The notes under the pieces were generated by a model. That model had not been told where the DNA came from. It worked only from the letters and a program-made list of their open reading frames with translations, and ran no database searches. The translations under genes and the position numbers were made by a program. A DNA stretch of 64,000 nt from Aeromicrobium sp. Root495 (GTDB lineage: Bacteria; Actinomycetota; Actinomycetes; Propionibacteriales; Nocardioidaceae). This document shows positions 47,734 to 55,315 of this stretch, piece after piece. The stretch is from the NCBI RefSeq assembly GCF_001426755.1, contig NZ_LMFJ01000001.1:1874548-1938547 (forward strand), in the 5' to 3' direction. Every line of letters starts with the position of its first letter. The first letter of the stretch is position 1.

Positions 47734-48720
47734 TCAGTCGGCGGTGAGGGTGGCGTGGCGGGAACCGGTCCAGATGGGGGTGGCGAGGGCCTCGTCGTAC
47801 TGGGCGCGGAGCTGCGCGACGAGGTCCGCGGCGGGGAGGCGCTGACCGATGGAGCCGATGCCCTGGCCCGAGCCCCAGATGTCCTTCCAGGCCTTGGCGT
47901 CGGAGGAGCCGAAGCTCATGGCCGAGGGGTCGGACTCCGGGAGGTCGGCGGGGTCGAGGCCGGCTGCCTCGATCGAGCCGCGCAGGTAGTTGCCGTGCAC
48001 CCCGGTGAAGAGGTTGGAGTAGACGATGTCGGCCGACGTGGACTCGACGATCATGTCCTTGTATCCGTCGGTCACGTTGGCCTCGTGCGTGGAGAGGAAC
48101 GCCGAGCCGATGTACGCGAAGTCGGCGCCGGCGGCCTGCGCGGCGAGGATCGACCGGCCGTGGCCCATGGCACCCGAGAGCAGGAGCGGCCCGTCGAACC
48201 ACTCGCGGATCTCGCGGACGAGCGCGAACGGGGAGGTCGTGCCGGCGTGGCCACCCGCGCCGGTCGCGACGGCGATGAGGCCGTCGGCACCCTTCTCGAT
48301 GGCCTTGCGAGCGAACCGGTCGTTGATGACGTCGTGGAGCACGATGCCGCCGTAGGAGTGCACGGCCTCGTTGACGTCCTCGCGGGCACCGAGAGACGTG
48401 ATGACGATGGGCACCTGCGCGGCCACGACGGAGGCCATGTCCTGCTCGAGCCGGTCGTTGGAGCGGTGCACGATCTGGTTCACGGCGAACGGCGCGACGG
48501 GCAGCTCGGGATGGGCAGCGGCGAACGACTCGAGCTCGGAGCCGATGTGCGCGAGCCATTCGTCGAGGACCGGCTGCGGACGGGCGTTGAGCGCCGGGAA
48601 CGAGCCGATGATGCCGGCCTTGCACTGCGCGATGACCAGCTCGGTCCCCGATGCGATGAACATCGGCGACGCGAACGCCGGTAGGGCCAGCGGGGTGCGC
48701 AGGATCTCGGGCAGCGCCAT
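47734..48720 (-). CDS. Nitronate monooxygenase (2-nitropropane dioxygenase family)
   Basis: A 328-residue FMN-dependent TIM barrel. LALPAFASPMFIASGTELVIAQCKAGIIGSFPAL is the family N-terminus. GADGLIAVATGAGGHAG carries the conserved His at the active site, and LLLSGAMGHGRSILAAQAAGADFAYIG forms the phosphate-binding region. These enzymes oxidise alkyl nitronates such as propionate-3-nitronate. The ATG at 48720 has GAGGAG upstream. A perfect 14-bp palindrome lies just before it. Confidence 0.93.
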   Translation of the reverse strand: MALPEILRTPLALPAFASPMFIASGTELVIAQCKAGIIGSFPALNARPQPVLDEWLAHIGSELESFAAAHPELPVAPFAVNQIVHRSNDRLEQDMASVVAAQVPIVITSLGAREDVNEAVHSYGGIVLHDVINDRFARKAIEKGADGLIAVATGAGGHAGTTSPFALVREIREWFDGPLLLSGAMGHGRSILAAQAAGADFAYIGSAFLSTHEANVTDGYKDMIVESTSADIVYSNLFTGVHGNYLRGSIEAAGLDPADLPESDPSAMSFGSSDAKAWKDIWGSGQGIGSIGQRLPAADLVAQLRAQYDEALATPIWTGSRHATLTAD

Positions 48721-48742
48721 GGGTGACTCCTCGACTTGATTA

Positions 48743-48756
48743 TGCAACTAGTTGCA
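48743..48756. promoter_or_regulatory. Palindromic operator TGCAACTAGTTGCA
   Basis: A perfect 14-bp palindrome 22 bp upstream of the nitronate monooxygenase start. It is of the size and composition bound by MarR or TetR dimers; the cognate regulator may be the tetR at 47028-47654 or an unlinked protein. Confidence 0.65.
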
Positions 48757-48835
48757 CCCTACCAAGGGCGCAGCACGTCGCGCGCGCAGAACACGAGAAC
48801 CTGCGCGCTCCGGCCCCAGGGACCTCGGACGAGGC

Positions 48836-49513
48836 TCAGACCGCGAGGTCGTGATGAGCGAGCGTCGGCCTGAGCTGCGGGTGCCGCAGCAGGAGCGACG
48901 TGACGAGAGCGCCGGCCAGGCGGTGGGCCGCGCACTCGTCGAACTGGAACTCGCCCCGGACGTACGAGACGAGGTCGGCCTGCCCGACCACTGCGGCAAG
49001 CCTCTCGCGCGACAGCAGGAGCGGTCCGAACGGCTCCCCCAGGAAGGCGCCACGCGTGCGGAGCTCTCGCCTGACCGAGACGACCGTCTCGACGACCTGC
49101 TGGCTCGTGCCGACGAACCAGGTCTCGAGCGACGGGATGGCCATGAGGGAGCGACCGCCCTCCACGCCGATCCGGATCTGCGTGATCTCCTCGGACTCCG
49201 GGCGGTGACGGGCCCGGCTCTCCTCGTCCCACTTGACGAGCCACACCTCGCGCTCGTCGACGTCGAGGACGTCCCAGCCCCAGTCGTCGACGTCGAGGTG
49301 CAACGGGTCGGTCCGGGTGAGCACCCCGCGGTCGTCGGTCAGGACCACGAAGGCGGTCTCGGCAGCGTCGGCGTCGAGCCGCGCGAGGGCCATGAGCGCG
49401 AGCAGGTCGACGGCGGACCGGCGGTCCAGGACCATCTCCAGGCCGACGGCCGGAGCGGTCCCCCGGACGAAGTCCTCGTCGAGGACCTCAACGTGCAGGT
49501 CGATATGACCCAT
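48836..49513 (-). CDS. Hypothetical protein
   Basis: 225 residues from the ATG at 49513 (GGGGAG nine bases upstream); ATG 49543 would add ten residues. It is acidic and soluble. Segments such as AVDLLALMALARLDADAAETAFVVLTDD, DDWGWDVLDVDEREVWLVKWDEESRARH and SLETWFVGTSQQVVETVVSVRRELRTRG indicate an alpha/beta fold. No motif or family is recognised. It is divergent from the DUF2470 gene. Confidence 0.65.
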   Translation of the reverse strand: MGHIDLHVEVLDEDFVRGTAPAVGLEMVLDRRSAVDLLALMALARLDADAAETAFVVLTDDRGVLTRTDPLHLDVDDWGWDVLDVDEREVWLVKWDEESRARHRPESEEITQIRIGVEGGRSLMAIPSLETWFVGTSQQVVETVVSVRRELRTRGAFLGEPFGPLLLSRERLAAVVGQADLVSYVRGEFQFDECAAHRLAGALVTSLLLRHPQLRPTLAHHDLAV

Positions 49514-49624
49514 CGTGCGAAGCTCCCCTGCGAGATGCGTCATTTCCACGGCCCCCCAACCGTTCGTCCCCCGAGGACGTAATTGACACTCTAACGAGTC
49601 GAATTGCGCTTCGTCACCTTTGGG

Positions 49625-49630
49625 TACGTT
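49625..49630 (+). promoter_or_regulatory. Leaderless -10 box (TACGTT)
   Basis: TACGTT lies 6 nt before the ATG at 49637; TTGCGC 15 nt upstream could serve as -35. Confidence 0.45.
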
Positions 49631-49636
49631 CTGTCC

Positions 49637-49948
49637 ATGACGAGCCCCACACCCGTTTTCGCCCCCGACGTCGTGGCCGGGGTGCTCCACCACATGAACG
49701 ACGACCACACCGCCGACAGCCTCGTGATCGTGCGCGCCCATGCCGAGCCCTCCGCCACGAGCGCCGTCATGACCGGTCTCGACGCCGACGGCGGCGAGTG
49801 GGACGCGGTCGTCGACGGTGCGACGGTCCCCGTACGGGTGGCGTGGACCGAGCGCGCCGTGGAGCGCGCCGACCTGCGCCGCGAGATCGTGCGGCTCTAC
49901 GACGCGGGCCTGGCCACGCTGGACCTCCCGGCGCGTGAGCAGCACTGA
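49637..49948 (+). CDS. DUF2470 domain protein
   Basis: A 103-residue single domain beginning VVAGVLHHMNDDHTADSLVIVRAH. This HMNDDH block is the signature of DUF2470, usually found at the C-terminus of haem-degrading HugZ-type or pyridoxamine-phosphate-oxidase-like proteins; here it stands alone. It overlaps the kynureninase start and is probably cotranscribed with it from the leaderless promoter. Confidence 0.85.
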   Translation: MTSPTPVFAPDVVAGVLHHMNDDHTADSLVIVRAHAEPSATSAVMTGLDADGGEWDAVVDGATVPVRVAWTERAVERADLRREIVRLYDAGLATLDLPAREQH

Positions 49949-51194
49949 CACCGTGACCGGACACGACCGCTCCACGCTCACCGAGCTCGCCACGTCGCTC
50001 GACCGCGACGACCCCCTGGCCCATCACCGCGACGCCTTCGTCCAGCGCGACGACGTGCGCGCCTACCTCGACGGCAACTCGCTCGGGCGACCGCTGCACG
50101 CCACCCGCGACTCCCTGGCCTCGTTCGTCGACGACGTGTGGGGCGCCCGCCTGATCCGCGCGTGGGACGAGGGCTGGATGGACGCGCCCACCGAGCTGGG
50201 CGACCGCATCGGCCGCGTGGTGCTCGGCGCCGCTGCGGGCCAGACCGTCGTGGCGGACTCGACCACCGTGATGCTCTACAAGCTCGTCCGGGCAGCGGTC
50301 GACCATGCTCCGGCAGGTCGCGACGAGGTGGTCGCCGACACCGAGAACTTCCCCACCGACCGATTCGTCCTCGAGGGCATCGCTGCCGAGCGCGGCGTCA
50401 CGCTGCGCTGGATCACCCCCGGCCCCGACGGGGTCACCGCCGACGCCGTGGAGGCGGCCGTCGGCGACCGTACCGCGCTCGTGCTGCTGAGCCAGGTGGA
50501 CTACCGCTCCGGCCGGCTCACCGACCTCCCGGCCGTGACCCGGGTGGCGCACGACGCAGGCGCACTCGTCCTCTGGGACGTCTGCCACTCGGCGGGGTCG
50601 GTGGAGATCACCCTCGACGCCCACGAGGTCGACCTGGCCGTCGGCTGCACCTACAAGTACCTCAACGGCGGGCCCGGCGCCCCGGCGTTCGGCTACGTGG
50701 CGAAGCGCCTGCAGTCGCGCCTCGCTCAGCCCGTCCAGGGCTGGATGGGCTCGGCCGACCCCTTCGCCATGGGCGAGAGCTACGTCGCCGCCGACGGCGT
50801 CCGACGCTTCCTGAGCGGCACCCCGCCGATCGTCGGGATGCTCGCGATGCGCGACATGCTCGACCTCGTGGAGCACGCCGGAATGCCCGCGGTCCGCGCC
50901 AAGTCCATCGCCCTCACCACGTTCGCCATCGACGTCCACGACGCGCTCCTCGCCCCCCTGGGCGTCAGCCTCGCGACCCCGCGCGACCCCGCGCTCCGGG
51001 GCAGCCACGTGACCCTCGAGCACCCCGACTTCCGGCGCGTCGTGGCCGAGCTCTGGACCAGGGGTGTCATCCCCGACTTCCGCCCGCCCCAGGGCCTTCG
51101 CGTGGGTCTGTCGCCGCTCAGCACCAGCTTCGCCGAGGTGCTCGACGGCCTCGCCGAGGTGGCGTCGGTGCTGCAGGAGCAGCAGCAGGCCTAG
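49935..51194 (+). CDS. kynU: Kynureninase
   Basis: The 419-residue PLP enzyme hydrolyses kynurenine to anthranilate and alanine. Family blocks are VRAYLDGNSLGRP, TENFPTDRFVLEG, LWDVCHSAGSVEI, the PLP lysine in VGCTYKYLNGGPGAPAF, and GLRVGLSPLSTSF. The GTG at 49935 overlaps the DUF2470 gene by 14 bp; GTG 49953 is an alternative. No tryptophan dioxygenase or kynurenine formamidase lies nearby. The stop overlaps the stop of the convergent lipase (shared CTAG). Confidence 0.9.
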   Translation: MSSTDTVTGHDRSTLTELATSLDRDDPLAHHRDAFVQRDDVRAYLDGNSLGRPLHATRDSLASFVDDVWGARLIRAWDEGWMDAPTELGDRIGRVVLGAAAGQTVVADSTTVMLYKLVRAAVDHAPAGRDEVVADTENFPTDRFVLEGIAAERGVTLRWITPGPDGVTADAVEAAVGDRTALVLLSQVDYRSGRLTDLPAVTRVAHDAGALVLWDVCHSAGSVEITLDAHEVDLAVGCTYKYLNGGPGAPAFGYVAKRLQSRLAQPVQGWMGSADPFAMGESYVAADGVRRFLSGTPPIVGMLAMRDMLDLVEHAGMPAVRAKSIALTTFAIDVHDALLAPLGVSLATPRDPALRGSHVTLEHPDFRRVVAELWTRGVIPDFRPPQGLRVGLSPLSTSFAEVLDGLAEVASVLQEQQQA

Positions 51195-52195
51195 GCCGTC
51201 GTGGGACGACGCAGCGCAGTCCGGGCCGCGCCGAGCATGCGCTCGCGGAACTCACGCGTGGGCGCCGCGCGGTCCAGGAAGAGCCCGTCGGCGCCGTGGA
51301 AGAGTCCGGCCTGCACGTGCAGCCGGCACGGGACGCCCGCCTCCACCAGACGCGCGGCGTAGGTGACGCACTCGTCGCGGAACTGGTCCTCGCTGCCGAC
51401 GCCGATCCACGCCGGCGCGAGCCCCCGCAGGTCCTGGCGCCGTCCCGGGACGGCGCCGGAAGGGACGTCGTCCCCGCCCGGCCGGGTGCCGAGGTAGGCG
51501 TGCCACGCCCACCGGTTGGACGTGGCGGTCCAACCGATCCACGGCCGGCGTCCGGCGGCTCGCACGACGGTGCGGTCGTCGAGCATGGGATACACGAGCA
51601 GCTGGAGGCCGACGTCGACGCCGCGGTCGTGCGCCACCTGCGTCAGCAGGGCCGCGAGCCCTCCCCCGGCGCTGGCGCCGGCGACCACCACGCGATCGGG
51701 CCCGAGGTCGGGCCACGTCGCGAGGACCCACCGCAGCGCGCTCCACGCGTCCTCGACGGCAGCCGGCGCCGGGTGCTCGGGGGCGAGGCGATAGTCGACG
51801 TTGACGACCGGGACGCCGAGGAGGTGCGCGAACCGGCTGCACTGGGCGTGGTCCCCGTGGGCCGTGCCCATCACGAGACCGCCCCCATGGAGCCACAGCA
51901 GCACTCCCTCGGCAGCGTCGTCGGGTCGCTCGGGCTCGTACACGTGGACGACCGGCCCGGACTCGACCTGGACGACCCGGTGGGAGACCCCGTCATGGAC
52001 CTCGGTGGCCGTGGACATCCAGCGCCTCAGGCGTGCGAGACTGCGCGGGCCCATCACCGAGACCGGCACGACCATGGCCGGGAAGCGCATCTCGGCCGGG
52101 ACGCGCTGGACCATGCGGGCTCGCCGCACGACCGAGCTGAGCGCCAGGGTCCCAACGGCCAGGGCGGCGATGCGCCGGGGGCGCCAGGTGGTCAT
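51191..52195 (-). CDS. Hormone-sensitive-lipase-family alpha/beta hydrolase
   Basis: 334 residues. The oxyanion-hole motif LLWLHGGGLVMG, the nucleophile elbow GASAGGGLA, the acid in GVGSEDQFRDE and the His in LFHGADGLF form the catalytic set of family IV esterases. An N-terminal hydrophobic stretch (IAALAVGTLALSSVV) may anchor it to the membrane. The start at 52195 was chosen; ATG 52213 is possible. The substrate is unknown, probably short acyl esters. Confidence 0.9.
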   Translation of the reverse strand: MTTWRPRRIAALAVGTLALSSVVRRARMVQRVPAEMRFPAMVVPVSVMGPRSLARLRRWMSTATEVHDGVSHRVVQVESGPVVHVYEPERPDDAAEGVLLWLHGGGLVMGTAHGDHAQCSRFAHLLGVPVVNVDYRLAPEHPAPAAVEDAWSALRWVLATWPDLGPDRVVVAGASAGGGLAALLTQVAHDRGVDVGLQLLVYPMLDDRTVVRAAGRRPWIGWTATSNRWAWHAYLGTRPGGDDVPSGAVPGRRQDLRGLAPAWIGVGSEDQFRDECVTYAARLVEAGVPCRLHVQAGLFHGADGLFLDRAAPTREFRERMLGAARTALRRPTTA

Positions 52196-52235
52196 GGCCG
52201 CAGTCCACCACATCGGACGCGACGCCGTGCCGTGT

Positions 52236-52724
52236 TCAGCAGGTCGGCGGGGAGCCGGCGGCCTCGCAGGCGCTGGTGTCGTGGTCGATGCCCTGAGCCG
52301 CCTTGGTGAGCAGGGCGCGCAGCTGGGCGGCCTCGGCGTCGTCGAGTGCGCTGATCGTCTCGCGCTCGACCTCGCGGATGGCCACGCGGGCCGACGCGAG
52401 GGCGGCACGACCGGACTCGGTGATCACGACACGTCGAGCACGGCGATCGGCCGGGTCGGGCTGACGCTCGATGAGCCCGGCCTTCTCGAGGTCGTCGACG
52501 AGGTACGTCATGACGGTGCGGTCCAGGCGCAGCGCCGCCGCCATCCCGGCCTGGTTGGTGCAGGCCTGCTCCTGCGAGAGCTGCAGCACCTGGAAGCCGC
52601 GAGGCCCACCAGGCACGTCGGCCACGGCCTCACGAGCGCGGCCGAGGTAGGTGAGCAGCAGGGCGTTGAGGGCCTGCCCGAGGTCGTCGACCACGGGCGT
52701 CTCACGAGCCGTCACGTCTGCCAC
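52236..52724 (-). CDS. MarR-family transcriptional regulator
   Basis: 162 residues with the winged-helix pattern MAAALRLDRTVMTYLVDDLEKAGLIERQPDPADRRARRVVIT. Cys residues in QEQACTNQAG and near the C-terminus (SACEAAGSPPTC) could sense electrophiles. The GTG start lies 7 nt after TAGGCT. It is divergent from an azoreductase-like gene, the classic arrangement for quinone- or electrophile-responsive MarR repressors. Confidence 0.9.
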   Translation of the reverse strand: MADVTARETPVVDDLGQALNALLLTYLGRAREAVADVPGGPRGFQVLQLSQEQACTNQAGMAAALRLDRTVMTYLVDDLEKAGLIERQPDPADRRARRVVITESGRAALASARVAIREVERETISALDDAEAAQLRALLTKAAQGIDHDTSACEAAGSPPTC

Positions 52725-52731
52725 GGTCCCG

Positions 52732-52795
52732 AGCCTACCAACTCCGTCGTGAGAACATATGATCTTTTCTGACGATCATCTTCTGTTACGATCAT
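52732..52795. promoter_or_regulatory. marR/azoreductase divergent promoter with GATCAT repeats
   Basis: TAGGCT (52732-52737, minus) serves marR. ATGATC (52759-52764) and GATCAT (52774-52779) form an inverted repeat, and a second GATCAT (52790-52795) lies 16 bp further on, over the probable -10 TACGAT (52787-52792) of the azoreductase gene. Confidence 0.55.
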
Positions 52796-52824
52796 CGTGC
52801 ACACCACATTCCTGAGGAGAACCC

Positions 52825-53460
52825 ATGACCACCTTGCTCCGCGTCGACGCCAGCATCCGCCAGGACGGCTCCGTGACCCGCGGCGTCGCCGACACGCTCG
52901 AGACCGAGATCGGACCGGCCACGACCCTGCGCCGCGACCTCGGTACCGCGCCGCTGCCCAGCGACACCTGGCCCCAGGCCGTCGCTGCGGCCTTCTCCCC
53001 CGAGCCCGACGCCGCCCAGCTCCGCGCCCGTGCCCTGGCCACCGAGGTGGCCGACGAGCTCGTGTCGGCCGACGCCGTCGTGGTCGCCACGCCGCTCTAC
53101 AACTTCGGCGTGCCTGCCGCGGTGAAGGCGTGGATCGACGTCGTCATCACCGACCCGCGCTTCGCCCCGGGCGTGCCGTCGCCCGTGGCCGGACGGCCCG
53201 CGTTCCTCGTCGTCGCTCGTGGCGGCGGGTACGGCGAGGGCACTCCGCGCGAGGGCTGGGACCACGCCACCGCGTACCTCAAGCGCATCCTCGTCGACGT
53301 GTGGGGCCTCGACCTCCAGGTCATCGAGGCCGAGCTGACCCTCGCGCCGTCCACGCCGGGCATGGAGTCACTCATCGACCTGGCCCGCGAGAACCTCGAC
53401 GCCGCGCACGCCACGGCGCGCGACGCCGGCCGCGCCCTCGACACCGTCGGCGCCGCCTGA
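52825..53460 (+). CDS. FMN-dependent NADH azoreductase/quinone reductase-like protein
   Basis: A 211-residue flavodoxin-like fold of the AzoR family: LLRVDASIRQDGSVTRGVAD at the N-terminus, DAVVVATPLYNFGVPAAVKAWIDVV as the conserved FMN-binding P-L-Y-N-F segment, and LVVARGGGYGEG. These enzymes reduce quinones by two electrons and azo dyes. AGGAGA precedes the ATG by four bases. It is probably repressed by the divergent MarR protein. Confidence 0.9.
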   Translation: MTTLLRVDASIRQDGSVTRGVADTLETEIGPATTLRRDLGTAPLPSDTWPQAVAAAFSPEPDAAQLRARALATEVADELVSADAVVVATPLYNFGVPAAVKAWIDVVITDPRFAPGVPSPVAGRPAFLVVARGGGYGEGTPREGWDHATAYLKRILVDVWGLDLQVIEAELTLAPSTPGMESLIDLARENLDAAHATARDAGRALDTVGAA

Positions 53461-53473
53461 GTCACCCGACACG

Positions 53474-53511
53474 ACGACGGCCCCGCACGGATGGCCGTGC
53501 GGGGCCGTCGT
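53474..53511. terminator. Strong 17-bp hairpin terminator
   Basis: ACGACGGCCCCGCACGG (53474-53490) and CCGTGCGGGGCCGTCGT (53495-53511) pair perfectly around a 4-nt loop between the azoreductase stop and the convergent small ORF. Confidence 0.9.
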
Positions 53512-53520
53512 GGTCGTGCC

Positions 53521-53625
53521 TCAGATCAGGAAGAACCGTCCACACGAGCAGCGGCGGTGCGCCACTCCCTCGACGACGGCCGTCGTGGCGCGGTGGCCAC
53601 GAGCCCGGTGCCAGTACCTGGTCAC
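53521..53625 (-). CDS. 34-residue Cys-x-Cys protein, coupled to the upstream ORF
   Basis: The start GTG (53625) overlaps the stop of the 53622-53921 gene as GTGA. The product TRYWHRARGHRATTAVVEGV and then AHRRCSCGRFFLI has a basic body and one CSC motif. Coupling, GC-rich third positions and a terminator directly after the stop argue for a real gene. It could be a metal- or RNA-binding micro-protein, but no family is recognised. Confidence 0.45.
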   Translation of the reverse strand: MTRYWHRARGHRATTAVVEGVAHRRCSCGRFFLI

Positions 53626-53921
53626 GCGGCCACCCTGGCCGGGACGGGCATGGGCTGGGCGTTGGAGACGTGCGTGCGCACGGAGCGCTCGTCGACCGCC
53701 TGGACGACGTCGGCCACGGCCCACGCCTCCTCGTCGACGTCGCGGGTCTCGACCACCACGAAGGACGTGCTGCCGCTCGTGGCGCAGGTGGCGGTGACGA
53801 TGTCCAGCTCGTCGTGGAGGGCGCGGACGACCATGGCCTGGTGGTCCGGCGAGCTCACCTCGAACACCTGGACGCGCCACCCCGGGGTGGCCTCGATGGA
53901 GATGGACTGCAGATCGTTCAT
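53622..53921 (-). CDS. Small hypothetical protein
   Basis: A 99-residue soluble protein from the ATG at 53921 (GGGGG upstream): ISIEATPGWRVQVFEVSS, HQAMVVRALHDELDIVTATC, STSFVVVETRDVDEEAWAVADVVQAVDE. The beta-alpha-beta pattern resembles small ACT- or ferredoxin-like folds, without a diagnostic motif. It overlaps the 34-residue ORF and is divergent from the PhaC-like gene. Confidence 0.65.
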   Translation of the reverse strand: MNDLQSISIEATPGWRVQVFEVSSPDHQAMVVRALHDELDIVTATCATSGSTSFVVVETRDVDEEAWAVADVVQAVDERSVRTHVSNAQPMPVPARVAA

Positions 53922-54108
53922 GACGTGCCCCCGACTGATCAGTGGTCCTGGTGGAACCACAACCTGTCCAAAATCTATTCAACAGTGACGCACATGGCAA
54001 GTCTTTTGAAGAACATTGCTCGACGGCAGGGTGTCCCGGCGGTGGCGGTCCGTGACAGATCGGGTGATGCGCGTCACACTGACAGGGCACTCAACCCGGA
54101 GGTCCACC

Positions 54109-55230
54109 GTGCCCGACGAGCAAGTCACCGATCTCGACGCCTCGACTCCTGAACGCCGCACCCTCGACGACCGACGCCAGGCCGTGGTCAACCTCTGGGA
54201 CTTCCTCGTGAAGGGCGGCCTGGCCGACCAGACGCGCACCCCGTCCCAGGTCATCGACTCCGGACGCACCCGCGAGCTCCACCGCTACGAGCCCGCCGAC
54301 GGCATCGAGCCCAGCGGGATCCCCGTGCTGCTGGTCCCTCCCCTGGGCTCGCAGGCGGCGTGCTTCGACCTTCGCCCCGGGCTCTCGTTCGCCGAGGACC
54401 TCGTGAGCAAGGGGCGCCCCACCTACCTCGTCGACTACGGCCCCCTCAAGGGCGAGGACCGCGCGCTCGGCGTGGAGCACTTCATCAACGACGTGCTGCC
54501 ACCGGCCATCCGCGCCGTCTCCGAGGACGCCGGCGGACAGCCCGTCCACCTGGTGGGCTGGTGCATGGGTGGGCTGTTGTCCCTCGGCACCGCCGCCGTC
54601 CACCAGGACCTGCCCATCCAGTCGGTCTCCATGATCGCCAGCCCGTTCGACTTCTCGGCCAACCCGCTGCTCAAGCCGTTCCAGGTGCTGGGCAAGGTCA
54701 CGGGCGGACGCATCCTGGGATCGGCGCTCAAGGCGGCCGGCTCCATCCCGGCACCGCTCGTGAGCGCCGGCTTCAAGGCCACGGCCCTGCCCACCTACCT
54801 CAAGAAGCCGCGCACGCTGTGGTCACGCCGCGACGACCGCGAGTTCCTCACGCAGATCCAGGCCGTCGACCACATCATGAACAACATGCTGGCCTACCCC
54901 GGGCGAGCCACGCTGCAGGTCTACCAGCGGCTCGCGCTGCGCAACGAGCTGGCGAGCGGACAGATCCAGGGGCCCAACCACCTCGTCGACCTGGCCACCG
55001 TCTCCGTCCCGGTCATGAACATCGCCGGCACGGAGGACGTGCTCGTGCCCTCCAAGGCCGCACACCACGTGGGTGGGCTGCTGGCGTCGTCCCCCGACGT
55101 CCGCCTGCCGCTGGCACCGGGTGGTCACCTCGGCGTGCTCACGGGCACCAGGGCGCCGTACAGCACGTGGGTCCTCGTGCACGACTTCCTGTCCGACCAC
55201 GACGAGGCGCACACCCACACCGCCGCCTGA
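54109..55230 (+). CDS. PHA-synthase-like alpha/beta hydrolase with Cys nucleophile
   Basis: 373 residues from the GTG at 54109 (CGGAGGT upstream). The elbow motif is LVGWCMGGLLSLG, with cysteine in place of serine, the hallmark of poly-hydroxyalkanoate synthases (G-x-C-x-G). PVLLVPPLGSQAACFDLRPG, GRPTYLVDYGPLKGEDR, HFINDVLPPAIRAV and VPVMNIAGTEDVLVP also follow PhaC. It is shorter at the N-terminus than class I/II synthases and has no phaE/phaR or phasin partner here, so polymer synthesis is uncertain. The upstream gap has AT-richer sequence suited to a promoter. Confidence 0.8.
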   Translation: MPDEQVTDLDASTPERRTLDDRRQAVVNLWDFLVKGGLADQTRTPSQVIDSGRTRELHRYEPADGIEPSGIPVLLVPPLGSQAACFDLRPGLSFAEDLVSKGRPTYLVDYGPLKGEDRALGVEHFINDVLPPAIRAVSEDAGGQPVHLVGWCMGGLLSLGTAAVHQDLPIQSVSMIASPFDFSANPLLKPFQVLGKVTGGRILGSALKAAGSIPAPLVSAGFKATALPTYLKKPRTLWSRRDDREFLTQIQAVDHIMNNMLAYPGRATLQVYQRLALRNELASGQIQGPNHLVDLATVSVPVMNIAGTEDVLVPSKAAHHVGGLLASSPDVRLPLAPGGHLGVLTGTRAPYSTWVLVHDFLSDHDEAHTHTAA

Positions 55231-55237
55231 CCCCTGA

Positions 55238-55288
55238 GTGTGACGTTCGAGGGGTCGAAAGACCGAGATGACCCCTCGAACGTCACAC
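55238..55288. terminator. GAGTGTGAC-type 19-bp inverted repeat
   Basis: GTGTGACGTTCGAGGGGTC (55238-55256) pairs exactly with 55270-55288 around a 13-nt loop, and beyond two mismatches CCCCTG pairs with CAGCGGGG. It lies between two same-strand genes and just upstream of the -10 of the next one, so it probably terminates the PhaC-like transcript. It is related to the element at 35385. Confidence 0.8.
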
Positions 55289-55315
55289 CCAGCGGGGACG
55301 GGGCAGGATCGGGAC

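Noticed and set aside
48836..49513. EspG-like ESX accessory protein
   Set aside because: Considered because of size and acidity, but no EspG motif or ESX gene is present; left as hypothetical.
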